Of a stretch of DNA of 64,000 nucleotides, positions 1 through 7,749 are shown one piece after another. Position 1 is the first letter of the stretch; each line of letters opens with the position of its first letter. The stretch covers positions 124,001 to 188,000 of the forward strand of contig JANQQU010000084.1 of the NCBI GenBank assembly GCA_028284905.1. Direction: 5' to 3'. This DNA is from Calditrichia bacterium. Its GTDB lineage: Bacteria > Calditrichota > Calditrichia > RBG-13-44-9 > J075. The position numbers and the translations under genes were made by a program. The notes below the pieces were generated by a model. That model was given only the letters and a program-made list of their open reading frames with translations, searched no databases and was not told the origin of the DNA.

Positions 1-401
1 CGCCGTACTAATTCCCGAAAAGTAATATGCCCTTCATTTTCATGGAGCCCTTTTCTTTCCCAGTTTTCCCGGGGCAAGCTCTCGACGATTTGTTGAAGCG
101 CGGAACGCTGTTTGACAAATAGTGATTGTATTTCCGCGGGAGAAAAGCTTTTGTTTTTATTAAGCTTCTGGGGATTTATTACTGGCAGATACGGGTGTTG
201 TTCAGAAAGAATTTTCTTTAAACGAAATTCAATCACCTCATCCTGAATCTCAGTAAGTGTAAGGAAAATCGTGTTGATCTCTGCAAAAATCTCGGTATCA
301 GCAGCTTGCGGTTGATTGGAAAAGGGTGCGATCTTTTGTAAAATTGATTGGTATTGATTGAAATTGCCCACGATGGACTGAATTAAAACTTTAACATCCA
401 T
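1..401 (-). CDS. DinB-like protein, partial (3' end outside window)
   Basis: I translated this frame by hand: it opens at an ATG at 399-401 and stays open to the left edge, giving at least 133 residues and no stop. The visible C-terminal part contains W-E-R-K-G-L-H-E-N-E-G followed by I-T-F-R-E-L-V. This matches the region of DinB_2-type four-helix proteins that precedes the second metal-binding histidine block. DinB-fold proteins are often thiol transferases or metalloenzymes of unknown substrate; no reaction can be assigned here. The gene diverges from the M20 peptidase across a 237-base gap. The partial reading frame is well supported, the family call moderately. Confidence 0.6.
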   Translation of the reverse strand, partial: MDVKVLIQSIVGNFNQYQSILQKIAPFSNQPQAADTEIFAEINTIFLTLTEIQDEVIEFRLKKILSEQHPYLPVINPQKLNKNKSFSPAEIQSLFVKQRSALQQIVESLPRENWERKGLHENEGHITFRELVR

Positions 402-638
402 TGTTAAAAATCTTCCAAGGTTATTTTTCAGGAATTCTAAGCCCTTCTAATTAATGCCGAGCAGATATAAATGTGATGATTGGAATCACAAGCAGGGAAA
501 TATCTATAAATGAAAACTGCAATTTTCAACGATATAATGTTGATTTTTTTATGATTACGAAACCGCTAAGAATTGTTTCGTAATTTGCGCGAATTTGATT
601 ACATTTCGACTTTATTAACCTGTGTCTGAGGAGAGATT

Positions 639-1877
639 ATGAGCGAAAGCAATCTGGAAAAAATTTACCAACGCTTGGGCCATCTGGAAAATGATATGAT
701 TGAATTTCAGAAGTCTATAACTGCCATCCCGGCTTTGAGTCCCAAGAATGGGGGCAGTGGTGAATTGGAAAAAGTGTTGTTTATAAAACGTTTTTTAGAA
801 GAAAATGGCGTATCAGATATTACTCGTTTGGATGCACCGGACCCGGATGCGCAAGATGGTGTTCGGCCCAGTTTGATTGCCAGAATCAAAGGCCGCTCCA
901 ATGAAAAAACAATTTGGCTGATGGCGCATAGCGATGTTGTGCCGGAAGGCGATTTAAAACGCTGGGATTCAAATCCCTGGGAATGCGTGGTTGCCGATGG
1001 CAAAATTTATGGCAGAGGCACCGAAGATAATCAACAGGGGCTTACCAGCAGTATTTTTACATTGCTGGCTTTTTTACAGGAAGGCATTCAACCAGCTTAT
1101 GACCTATGTGTGATTGTCGCAGCTGATGAAGAAACCGGATCCGAGTTGGGGCTGGACTATATTTTAGAAAATCACGGAGAATTATTCCGGCCGGATGACC
1201 TCATAATAGTGCCGGATGCCGGTTTGCCGGATAGCACCATGATTGAAATCGCCGAGAAGTCGATCCTTTGGTTGCGCTTTGTAACCCATGGCAAACAATG
1301 CCATGCGAGTGAACCGGAAAAGGGGATCAACGCATTTAAAGCCGCTTCCCATCTGGTTACCCGGCTGGAGGAATTATATGAGCAATTCGACGACCGCGAT
1401 GAATTATTCGCACCACCGATTAGCACCTTTGAACCGACCCAAAAGGACGCAAATGTGCCGAATGTAAATACGATTCCCGGCGAAGATGTTTTTTACCTGG
1501 ATTGCCGTATTTTACCGCAATACCCGGTAGAGGCTGTAATGACAGCTGTGAAAAAGATTTGTGCAGGCGTCGAGAAAGATTTTTCCGTAAAGATCGATAT
1601 TTCAACGACGCAGGTCGCCGAAGCAGCACCGCCAACACCAGCGGATGCGGAAATTGTCTCTCTCGTAAAGAATGGCATTAAATCAGTTTATGGTGTAGAG
1701 GCGAAACCGATGGGAATTGGCGGGGGAACTGTGGCTACGTTTTTTCGTCGGAAGGGGTTAAACGCGGTCGTTTGGTCTACATTAGATGAAACCTGTCACC
1801 AGCCGAACGAGTATTGCGTCATTGAATATATGGTGAATGACGCCCGGGTTTTTGCGAACGTTTGCCTGGAAGCATAA
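639..1877 (+). CDS. M20 family metallopeptidase (ArgE/DapE-like)
   Basis: This 412-residue protein is a predicted cytoplasmic zinc-dependent amidohydrolase or dipeptidase. Metal-site residues of the M20 family are visible: H97-S-D99 in AHSDVVPEGD, the bridging Asp in GRGTEDN (D130), the catalytic Glu pair in ADEETGSE (E164-E165), D193 in VPDAG, and a late His in CHQPNEY (about 387). A dimerisation (lid) domain should lie between about residues 200 and 310. The start is supported by GAGGAGA seven bases upstream. The substrate is not predictable: acetyl-amino acids, dipeptides and succinyl-diaminopimelate are all used by relatives. The gene appears to be transcribed alone. Confidence 0.88.
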   Translation: MSESNLEKIYQRLGHLENDMIEFQKSITAIPALSPKNGGSGELEKVLFIKRFLEENGVSDITRLDAPDPDAQDGVRPSLIARIKGRSNEKTIWLMAHSDVVPEGDLKRWDSNPWECVVADGKIYGRGTEDNQQGLTSSIFTLLAFLQEGIQPAYDLCVIVAADEETGSELGLDYILENHGELFRPDDLIIVPDAGLPDSTMIEIAEKSILWLRFVTHGKQCHASEPEKGINAFKAASHLVTRLEELYEQFDDRDELFAPPISTFEPTQKDANVPNVNTIPGEDVFYLDCRILPQYPVEAVMTAVKKICAGVEKDFSVKIDISTTQVAEAAPPTPADAEIVSLVKNGIKSVYGVEAKPMGIGGGTVATFFRRKGLNAVVWSTLDETCHQPNEYCVIEYMVNDARVFANVCLEA

Positions 1878-2267
1878 GCGGCACATCGCTGCTTCTTCAC
1901 ATAGATGTCATATAATTGTTATGCTTATTGTTTAAGTTTTTTGTAGCAAATTCAAAGATTAAATTTTTTGGTTTTTGAATTTGCTTTAACTTATTGTTTT
2001 TAGTTTATTATACAGTCCCTTTCGAATACGACCATTCTCCAGTGGAACCCGGGAACAAATCATTTTATTGAATGTAACACACATATAACTGCATATTTAA
2101 CGCTAAAAAAGCGAATATAAGAATTACGTTAACCTTTATTCTCACGATCCGGAATGCTATTGCGCATACTGTGGTTGAAGTGATAATAAATGATGGCTGA
2201 AATTCCAAAGATATGCTTAATTCACTAGTCCTATTCAAACTGTAAACCGCTAAAGGGGTGGTTTTAA
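1878..2267. other. Intergenic region with one long hairpin
   Basis: This AT-rich 390-base gap lies between the peptidase and the HNH gene. The only clear structure is a hairpin at 1945-1985. I see no credible coding frame; an antisense frame reaching into the HNH gene lacks any family signature. Confidence 0.5.
1945..1985 (+). terminator. Putative terminator hairpin after M20 peptidase
   Basis: A perfect 12-base inverted repeat, AGCAAATTCAAA (1945-1956) and TTTGAATTTGCT (1974-1985), encloses a 17-base T-rich loop. It lies 68 bases after the peptidase stop and is followed by a T-rich stretch rather than a clean T-run. It may terminate transcription, but the low GC content of the stem makes this uncertain. 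Confidence 0.35.
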
Positions 2268-2771
2268 ATGTTATCCAGGAGTGTCTTACTCTTAAACCAG
2301 AACTACGAACCGTTATCCGTCTGTGATGCGAAGAAAGCAATCATACTGATATTTCTTCAGAAGGCAGAAGTGGTAGAACACGCCGACGAATGGATTCGCT
2401 CAGTCTATACCAAGATGCGTTTACCCAGCGTTATCCGTTTAAAGCGTTATGCCAGATCACCGCAGCGGAGAATTTTACTCAATCGCCGAAATCTATTAAT
2501 TCGCGATAATTACCGTTGTCAATACTGCGGCCGTACGGCCCCGCCTCTGACGATGGATCATATTATTCCGAAACAAGTCGGTGGAAAAGACACCTGGGAG
2601 AATTTGGTTATCGCCTGTTTACCCTGTAATAACCGGAAGGGGAATAAGACCCCGGAACAGGCCGGTATGCATCTGATGTCAACACCGAAAAAACCCAATC
2701 ATTATTTTTACTTCCAGCATTTCTTCGGCTGTAAGGATGATTTGTGGAAACCTTATCTGTTTCTGAAATAA
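2268..2771 (+). CDS. HNH endonuclease family protein
   Basis: This 167-residue protein has a C-terminal HNH nuclease core. A zinc ribbon is formed by C84-x2-C87 (CQYC) and C117-x2-C120 (CLPC), with M-D-H98-I-I-P supplying the catalytic His and N112/N121 the Asn positions. The N-terminal 75 residues (LLLNQNYEPLSVC...) are the conserved extension found in stand-alone HNH proteins common in Bacteroidota and many other bacteria. Their role is unknown; they are not tied to a restriction system. A GGGGTGG ribosome site precedes the ATG. A terminator follows directly, so the gene is probably monocistronic. Confidence 0.85.
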   Translation: MLSRSVLLLNQNYEPLSVCDAKKAIILIFLQKAEVVEHADEWIRSVYTKMRLPSVIRLKRYARSPQRRILLNRRNLLIRDNYRCQYCGRTAPPLTMDHIIPKQVGGKDTWENLVIACLPCNNRKGNKTPEQAGMHLMSTPKKPNHYFYFQHFFGCKDDLWKPYLFLK

Positions 2772-2780
2772 ACGGTACTA

Positions 2781-2812
2781 AGCGGACAAGCTATTAGCTG
2801 TCCGCTTTTTTT
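2781..2812 (+). terminator. Rho-independent terminator after HNH gene
   Basis: The inverted repeat AGCGGACA (2781-2788) and TGTCCGCT (2798-2805) forms a GC-rich 8-bp stem with a short loop. It is followed at once by a run of seven T. It lies nine bases after the HNH stop codon. Confidence 0.85.
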
Positions 2813-2982
2813 ATATTCCCGGCACACTATAAATGCTTTCTTCGACCGCAAATCCAACATCAAATATTCAGTAAATAATAAAGAATCTGCTTGCCTCATC
2901 AGAATTGCCGATGCATTTTTAGACCCTCTAAAAATTTTCACAACCGAGCAGTATCAATAGCGAAAACGAATGGGACTTGTTC

Positions 2983-3975
2983 ATGCAGACGCCTACGAAT
3001 AAACGAATTTTGAGTGGTATTCAACCGTCCGGTATTTTACATATTGGTAATTATTTTGGCGCGATTCGTCAGTACATCAACCTTCAGGAAAATAATGAAG
3101 GACTTTACTTTGTCGCCAATTATCATGCGATGACCTCACTACAAAATCGCCAGGATTTAATGGATTACAGTATGATGGTTGCAGTCGACTATCTTGCCCT
3201 GGGGCTGGATCCGGAAAAAGCGATTTTATTTATGCAGTCAGACGTGCCGGAAGTAACCGAACTTGCCTGGATGCTATCCACGGTAACGCCGATGGGACTG
3301 CTGGAAAGATCTCACGCTTATAAAGACAAGATCAACAAAGGATTAAGTGCAAATCATGGATTGTTTGCTTATCCGGTTTTAATGGCAGCCGATATTTTAA
3401 TATACGACTCGGATTTCGTGCCGGTGGGGAAAGACCAGAAGCAGCATTTGGAAATGACCCGGGATATGGCGGAGAAGTTCAATTTTGCCTACGGGGAAGA
3501 ATTGTTGAAATTGCCAGAAGAGTATATACTTTCCAGTGTGGCTGTTGTGCCTGGCGTGGATGGACAAAAAATGAGTAAGAGTTATGACAATACCATCGAG
3601 ATCTTTGCCAGCAAAAAGGCAATGAAGAAGAAGGTGATGGGCATTGTGACAGACTCGACACCTTTAGAAGATCCGAAAGACCCCGATAATTCAACTATTG
3701 TCGATCTTTACAAGCTTTTCGCAACACCGGCAGAAGTTGAAAAGATGCGGGAAAACTTCCTTGCCGGCGGTTATGGCTATGGACATGGTAAAAAAGAGCT
3801 CCTCAATAAAATCAATGAGCACTTTGAGCCACATCGCCAAAAACGGGAAGAGTTGATAAACAATCTCGACTATGTTGGCGAAGTGTTAAAAGAAGGTGCG
3901 CTAAAAGCACGGGAGAGAGCAACTGTTGTGATGGATCGGGTGCGAAATGCCAGCGGCGTGCAGCGGTTTTGTTAA
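2983..3975 (+). CDS. trpS: Tryptophanyl-tRNA synthetase
   Basis: This 330-residue class I aminoacyl-tRNA synthetase charges tRNA-Trp with tryptophan using ATP. The N-terminal SGIQPSGILHIGNYFGA block is the HIGH signature, and GQKMSKSYDN (around residue 196) is the KMSKS loop. The length agrees with bacterial TrpRS (about 330-340). An upstream TTG at 2977 is in frame, but I prefer the ATG at 2983, which gives the usual short N-terminus (MQTPTNKRILSG). No strong ribosome site is visible. The gene precedes scpA by 26 bases, so the two may be cotranscribed. Confidence 0.97.
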   Translation: MQTPTNKRILSGIQPSGILHIGNYFGAIRQYINLQENNEGLYFVANYHAMTSLQNRQDLMDYSMMVAVDYLALGLDPEKAILFMQSDVPEVTELAWMLSTVTPMGLLERSHAYKDKINKGLSANHGLFAYPVLMAADILIYDSDFVPVGKDQKQHLEMTRDMAEKFNFAYGEELLKLPEEYILSSVAVVPGVDGQKMSKSYDNTIEIFASKKAMKKKVMGIVTDSTPLEDPKDPDNSTIVDLYKLFATPAEVEKMRENFLAGGYGYGHGKKELLNKINEHFEPHRQKREELINNLDYVGEVLKEGALKARERATVVMDRVRNASGVQRFC

Positions 3976-4001
3976 TTATTTAAAATGAGTTAAGTTATTG
4001 T

Positions 4002-4799
4002 ATGTACAAAATAAAATTACCGGCATTTGAAGGACCCTTCGATCTCTTGCTGTATCTGATTCGCAAGCATGAGATCGATATCTACGATATCCCGATTTCG
4101 CAAATAACCCGCGAATACCTGGAATACATCGAGCTTATGAAAATGCTCGACCTGGAAATTGCCGGTGAGTTTATCGAGATGGTGGCAACACTTATTCTCA
4201 TTAAGACGCGCATGCTGCTTCCCCAGCAGGACCTCGATGAGGTTGAAGATGGAGAAGATCCCCGCCTGAAGCTGACTTTACAATTACTGGAATATAAGCG
4301 TTTTAAAGAAAAAGCGGAAGAGCTGGAGACCCTGGAAAAAGACCGCCGCCGCTATTTTCCCAGGAAAACAAACGCCCGAAAAAGAATCCGGAGTACCCAG
4401 TTCCAGGAAGAAGAATTTGTGCTGGATGCGACCTTATTCGATTTGATGACCGCTTTCAAGCGGGCGCTTGATAATATGCCGAAAGTTACCGTTCATCAGG
4501 TGAAAAAAATTAAAGTCACATTGGATGATCAGGTCAAGTTTATTATAGAGAAGTTCGAAGGAAAGAGTTATGTGTTGTTCAGTGAAATGGCTCGCGAGCT
4601 TCCGGAGAAGATTTACCTGGTGGTTACTTTTATGGCTATTCTGGATATGATGAAGCTGCGAATGGTATCCGCAAAACAGGCGGACATTTTCGATGACATT
4701 CGCCTGGTACCCCTGACTGAAATTTCCCTTTCCCGCTACCTCAGCCTGCGTGAAGAACTGGAGGTTGGTCCCTCATTCGATGAGGAACCGGTTGAATAA
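4002..4799 (+). CDS. scpA: Segregation and condensation protein A
   Basis: ScpA is the kleisin subunit of the bacterial Smc-ScpA-ScpB condensin. It bridges the SMC heads and supports chromosome organisation and segregation. The 265-residue product begins with the hallmark F-E-G-P-F-D-L-L-L-Y-L-I-R. A helical segment with E-F-I-E-M-V-A-T-L-I-L-I-K-T follows, and a C-terminal winged-helix region ends in LVPLTEISLSRYL. Its partner scpB follows after a 272-base gap, as in many genomes, though the gap is longer than usual. No smc gene lies in the window. Confidence 0.95.
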   Translation: MYKIKLPAFEGPFDLLLYLIRKHEIDIYDIPISQITREYLEYIELMKMLDLEIAGEFIEMVATLILIKTRMLLPQQDLDEVEDGEDPRLKLTLQLLEYKRFKEKAEELETLEKDRRRYFPRKTNARKRIRSTQFQEEEFVLDATLFDLMTAFKRALDNMPKVTVHQVKKIKVTLDDQVKFIIEKFEGKSYVLFSEMARELPEKIYLVVTFMAILDMMKLRMVSAKQADIFDDIRLVPLTEISLSRYLSLREELEVGPSFDEEPVE

Positions 4800-5071
4800 T
4801 ATTCCGGCTTTTAAAACCGCACAATCGATATGTAACATATGTCAAACTTAAATTTTCTCCATCGACGATATTAAAAAAGTGCCCTTTTTTGGATGAAAAA
4901 GGATGCTTTTTGTAGTTGACTTTATAGCATAACATGTTGTAAAGAATGATCTTGTCAAATTGTTTGCCGGGGATAATTATTCGCATCTTGCGCTTATGAA
5001 GCGGAAATGGTAATTTAGAAATTACATAAACTGGAAAAAGCATAAATCCTTAATATATTTGCAGAATTCAT

Positions 5072-5839
5072 ATGAGTGAGACAGAGAATAAAATTTCCCC
5101 CAAGACCCCTGAAAACGGCGATGCGGCCGCGATTCTGGAAGCATTATTGTTTTCCAGTGAAGAACCTTTGTCAGCTACAAAACTCCGGGATGTAGCGCCT
5201 GAATTACAGGAAATCGATATCAAAAAAACGGTTAAAAAACTGAATAAAGCTTATCAGAAAAATGGCCGGGCATTTCATATCGAAATTATTGCTGGCGGCT
5301 ATCAATTATATACACTGCCGAATTTTGCCGATTATGTCGAAAAGCTCCATGCGAAACGGATGCAAAACCGCCTTAGTGCAAAAGCATTGGAAACGCTGGC
5401 AATCGTTGCATATAAACAACCGATCACCCGTTTGGAGATTGAAGAAATTCGCGGGGTTAACGTTGATGGGGTAATGAAAACATTGTTATCACGAAATTTG
5501 GTAACGATTACCGGCACAGCCAGTACGCCGGGAAACCCGTTCTTATATAAAACGACGAAGCAATTTCTGGAATATTTCGGCTTGAAAAACATCAAGGAGC
5601 TCCCTCGTCTGAAGGAGTTGGATGAAATTGTAGAAGCTGATTCAGAAATTAAAGAAAAATTTGGTGAAGAATTTTTAAAAGAAATTGCCCCGGAAATTTT
5701 GGGTATTAAAGAAAGTGACAAAACGGATGAGCAGCAAGAAGGATCAGAATCAGACACAGCGGAAGAACCCAAGCCCGAAACCGAACAGTCAGACGACGCC
5801 AAAGAAGACGACAACACCGCCAAAGAAGAACGAGAATAG
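5072..5839 (+). CDS. scpB: Segregation and condensation protein B
   Basis: ScpB dimers bind the ScpA kleisin within the Smc condensin complex. This 255-residue protein has the two expected winged-helix domains. The first holds AILEALLFSSEEPLS (about residues 20-34). The second holds the family signature SAKALETLAIVAYKQPITR and GNPFLYKTT (about 100-160). The last 45 residues are a highly acidic, low-complexity tail that is absent from short homologues. The DNA of this tail also encodes, in another frame, the basic N-terminus of the next gene. A TATATTTG element at 5054-5061 lies just before the ATG, so a leaderless or very short-leader transcript is possible. Confidence 0.95.
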   Translation: MSETENKISPKTPENGDAAAILEALLFSSEEPLSATKLRDVAPELQEIDIKKTVKKLNKAYQKNGRAFHIEIIAGGYQLYTLPNFADYVEKLHAKRMQNRLSAKALETLAIVAYKQPITRLEIEEIRGVNVDGVMKTLLSRNLVTITGTASTPGNPFLYKTTKQFLEYFGLKNIKELPRLKELDEIVEADSEIKEKFGEEFLKEIAPEILGIKESDKTDEQQEGSESDTAEEPKPETEQSDDAKEDDNTAKEERE

Positions 5840-6605
5840 TGGACAGCTGATTCGGCTGAACCGCTTTCTGGCCATGGCTGGTATCGGTAGCCGAAGAACT
5901 TGCGATGCTTATATTCTCGAAGGGCGCGTCACGGTGAATAATGACGAGGTTGTTCGACTGGGAATGCGGATCGATCCTGCTGAAGATGTTGTGTACTTCG
6001 ATGGTAAAGCGGTGACGCCATCGCAGGAAAATGTCTACATTCTGATGAATAAGCCGCTGCGCACTGTAACGACGGCCAAAGATGATCGTAAACGCCGTAC
6101 AGTCATCGATTTAATCGGCGCCCCACAACGTCTTTTTCCGGTGGGACGACTGGACTACAATACCACCGGCGCATTATTGATCACCAATGATGGTGAACTT
6201 TCCTATTTCCTGATTCATCCCCGTTTTATGGTGAAAAAGAAATATCGCGTAATGCTGAACAAGGTGATCCGGCCTATCGATTTGCATCATTTTCAAAATG
6301 GTTTGATGCTGGACAATCGCAAGACCGCCCCCTGCAAAGCCCGTGAGATTCGCCGGATGGGGAACCGCAGCTTTCTGGAAGTTGAACTGCATGAGGGGCG
6401 AAATCGCCAAATACGCCGGATGTTTGAAGTGCTGGGCTATCATGTAGAGCAACTCAGCCGGGTCAGCTTTGCGGATTTACAAATCAGCGACCTCAATCCC
6501 GGAGAATGGCGCGAATTAACCCCAAAGGAAGTTGAAAAGCTTAAAAAACTTGTGGAAACACAAAAAGATACCGTTACCGGCAATGGTGGTGGATCTGAGG
6601 AATAA
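5727..6605 (+). CDS. rluB: 23S rRNA pseudouridine synthase, RluB/RsuA family
   Basis: The 292-residue protein has an S4 RNA-binding domain (LNRFLAMAGIGSRR, about residues 44-57, and GRVTVN). A RsuA/RluB pseudouridine synthase domain follows, with catalytic aspartate motif PVGRLDYNTTGALL and ending motif EGRNRQIRRMF. It should isomerise a uridine in 23S rRNA, or in 16S rRNA for RsuA relatives. Its start must lie inside scpB: between 5727 and the S4 core there is no ATG, GTG or TTG in this frame. ATG 5727 is preferred over TTG 5685. The first 40 residues are Lys/Pro/Thr-rich and basic. The overlap with scpB is 113 bases. Confidence 0.93.
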   Translation: MSSKKDQNQTQRKNPSPKPNSQTTPKKTTTPPKKNENSGQLIRLNRFLAMAGIGSRRTCDAYILEGRVTVNNDEVVRLGMRIDPAEDVVYFDGKAVTPSQENVYILMNKPLRTVTTAKDDRKRRTVIDLIGAPQRLFPVGRLDYNTTGALLITNDGELSYFLIHPRFMVKKKYRVMLNKVIRPIDLHHFQNGLMLDNRKTAPCKAREIRRMGNRSFLEVELHEGRNRQIRRMFEVLGYHVEQLSRVSFADLQISDLNPGEWRELTPKEVEKLKKLVETQKDTVTGNGGGSEE

Positions 6606-6640
6606 AATACCCCGCTACTGATCTTTTAGAAACTCAGTCA

Positions 6641-6736
6641 AACCTGGCTTAATCCAACCCGATTTAATCCTGAAAAATCGTGTCTTTCTAAACGGAAAGA
6701 TGCTACTCCCTTTTTGGCTTGTTCGCCAGGTTTTTT
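6641..6736 (+). ncRNA. Branched hairpin / possible terminator or leader upstream of cmk
   Basis: AACCTGGC (6641-6648) pairs with GCCAGGTT (6725-6732) and is followed by a T-run. Inside it two further hairpins can form: CGATTT/AAATCG (6660-6665 and 6675-6680) and TCTTTC/GAAAGA (6683-6688 and 6695-6700). The shape is a three-way junction ending in a terminator-like stem. It sits 36 bases after the rluB stop and 160 bases before cmk. It could be a terminator of the scp-rlu transcript or a structured leader for cmk. No known riboswitch class was recognised. Confidence 0.35.
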
Positions 6737-6892
6737 AATTGTAAATAGCTTAAAAATATTTCTCAAAATTTGCATTATTTGTGGTTTTCCATTTTTATGT
6801 TCGTATATTCAATGATTCATATCCGAACGCCTGAAACAGGCAATTCAAAAAGGTGTTTTCAGGGGGAACAATCTTGGCTACAGGGACATTTA

Positions 6893-7594
6893 ATGGGGCA
6901 TAGAAGAATTAAAATTGCAATTGACGGACCTGCTGCATCGGGTAAAAGTACAACCGCCCGGGAAGTTGCCAAAAGATTGGGGTACTTATATATCGATTCC
7001 GGCGCCATGTATCGGGCAGTGACATTGATGGCGCTACGTGCGGGAATTTCCACCAGCGAAGATGAGAAAGTTGCTGATATTGCGGCTGAGATTAAAATTT
7101 CCTTCCGGCCCAATGAAGAACGTACTGAAATCTATGTAAATGGAGAAGACGTTTCGAGAGATATTCGCACTCCTCGGATTACGGCAAACATTAATCCAGT
7201 TGCCGCAAATTTCCGGGTACGGGAAATACTCGTTGAAAAACAGCAGGAACTGGGGAAAAGCGGGGGCGTTGTAATGGATGGGCGAGATATTACAACGGTT
7301 GTATTCCCGGATGCGGAATTGAAAATATTTATGAATGCTTCCCCGGAGGAAAGAGCGAACCGACGCGTGTCTGAGCTGGCAGGGAAAAATCTTTCTGCCG
7401 ATTACAATGCGGTTTTAAGCAGCATAAAAGAAAGAGACACTGCGGATTTTACCAGGGCACACGGTCCTCTAAAGCAAGCGACAGATGCTGTCGTTATCGA
7501 TACCACGCTAAAGTCAATCGAAGATCAGTGCAGGGAAATCTACGACCTTGCCATGGCGATTATCGAGAAAAATAGTTCCCCTGAAAAAAACTGA
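6893..7594 (+). CDS. cmk: Cytidylate kinase
   Basis: Cmk phosphorylates CMP and dCMP to the diphosphates with ATP. The 233-residue product starts MGHRRIKIAIDGPAASGKST, which contains the P-loop (GPAASGKS). It also has the conserved YIDSGAMYRA and DGRDITTVVFPDA motifs and the NMP-binding insert. The frame is open upstream to 6770, but the extension would add 41 unrelated residues. ATG 6893 gives the normal Cmk length and has GGGACA just upstream. Confidence 0.94.
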   Translation: MGHRRIKIAIDGPAASGKSTTAREVAKRLGYLYIDSGAMYRAVTLMALRAGISTSEDEKVADIAAEIKISFRPNEERTEIYVNGEDVSRDIRTPRITANINPVAANFRVREILVEKQQELGKSGGVVMDGRDITTVVFPDAELKIFMNASPEERANRRVSELAGKNLSADYNAVLSSIKERDTADFTRAHGPLKQATDAVVIDTTLKSIEDQCREIYDLAMAIIEKNSSPEKN

Positions 7595-7636
7595 ATGCGC
7601 TACTCAATAAAGTAGCTTTGAAAGTGAACTTAAGAC

Positions 7637-7667
7637 TTGTTTAGATCATATACTCTAAATATATTTG
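7637..7667 (+). promoter_or_regulatory. Putative promoter of sprA-like gene
   Basis: TTG (7637-7639), 20 bases, then TATATTTG (7660-7667). This matches the primary-sigma promoter type described for Bacteroidota (TTTG, about 19 bases, TAnnTTTG). The element is about 80 bases before the sprA start. It could also be read as TTGTTT-N17-TATATT. Confidence 0.45.
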
Positions 7668-7749
7668 TCGCCTGACTAGAATGGAGGTGTGGATAGCGCA
7701 TACTGCTACTATTAAGTGACGGAAGTGTATCTAGCATTAACTTATTCTT

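Noticed and set aside
2065-2340. 91-residue minus-strand frame before the HNH gene
   Set aside because: Overlaps the HNH gene start and has no recognisable content.
4741-5043. 100-residue minus-strand frame between scpA and scpB
   Set aside because: Composition is that of noncoding AT-rich DNA; no homologue pattern.
5332-5823. 163-residue antisense frame in scpB
   Set aside because: Ser-rich complement of the charged ScpB tail; no independent evidence.
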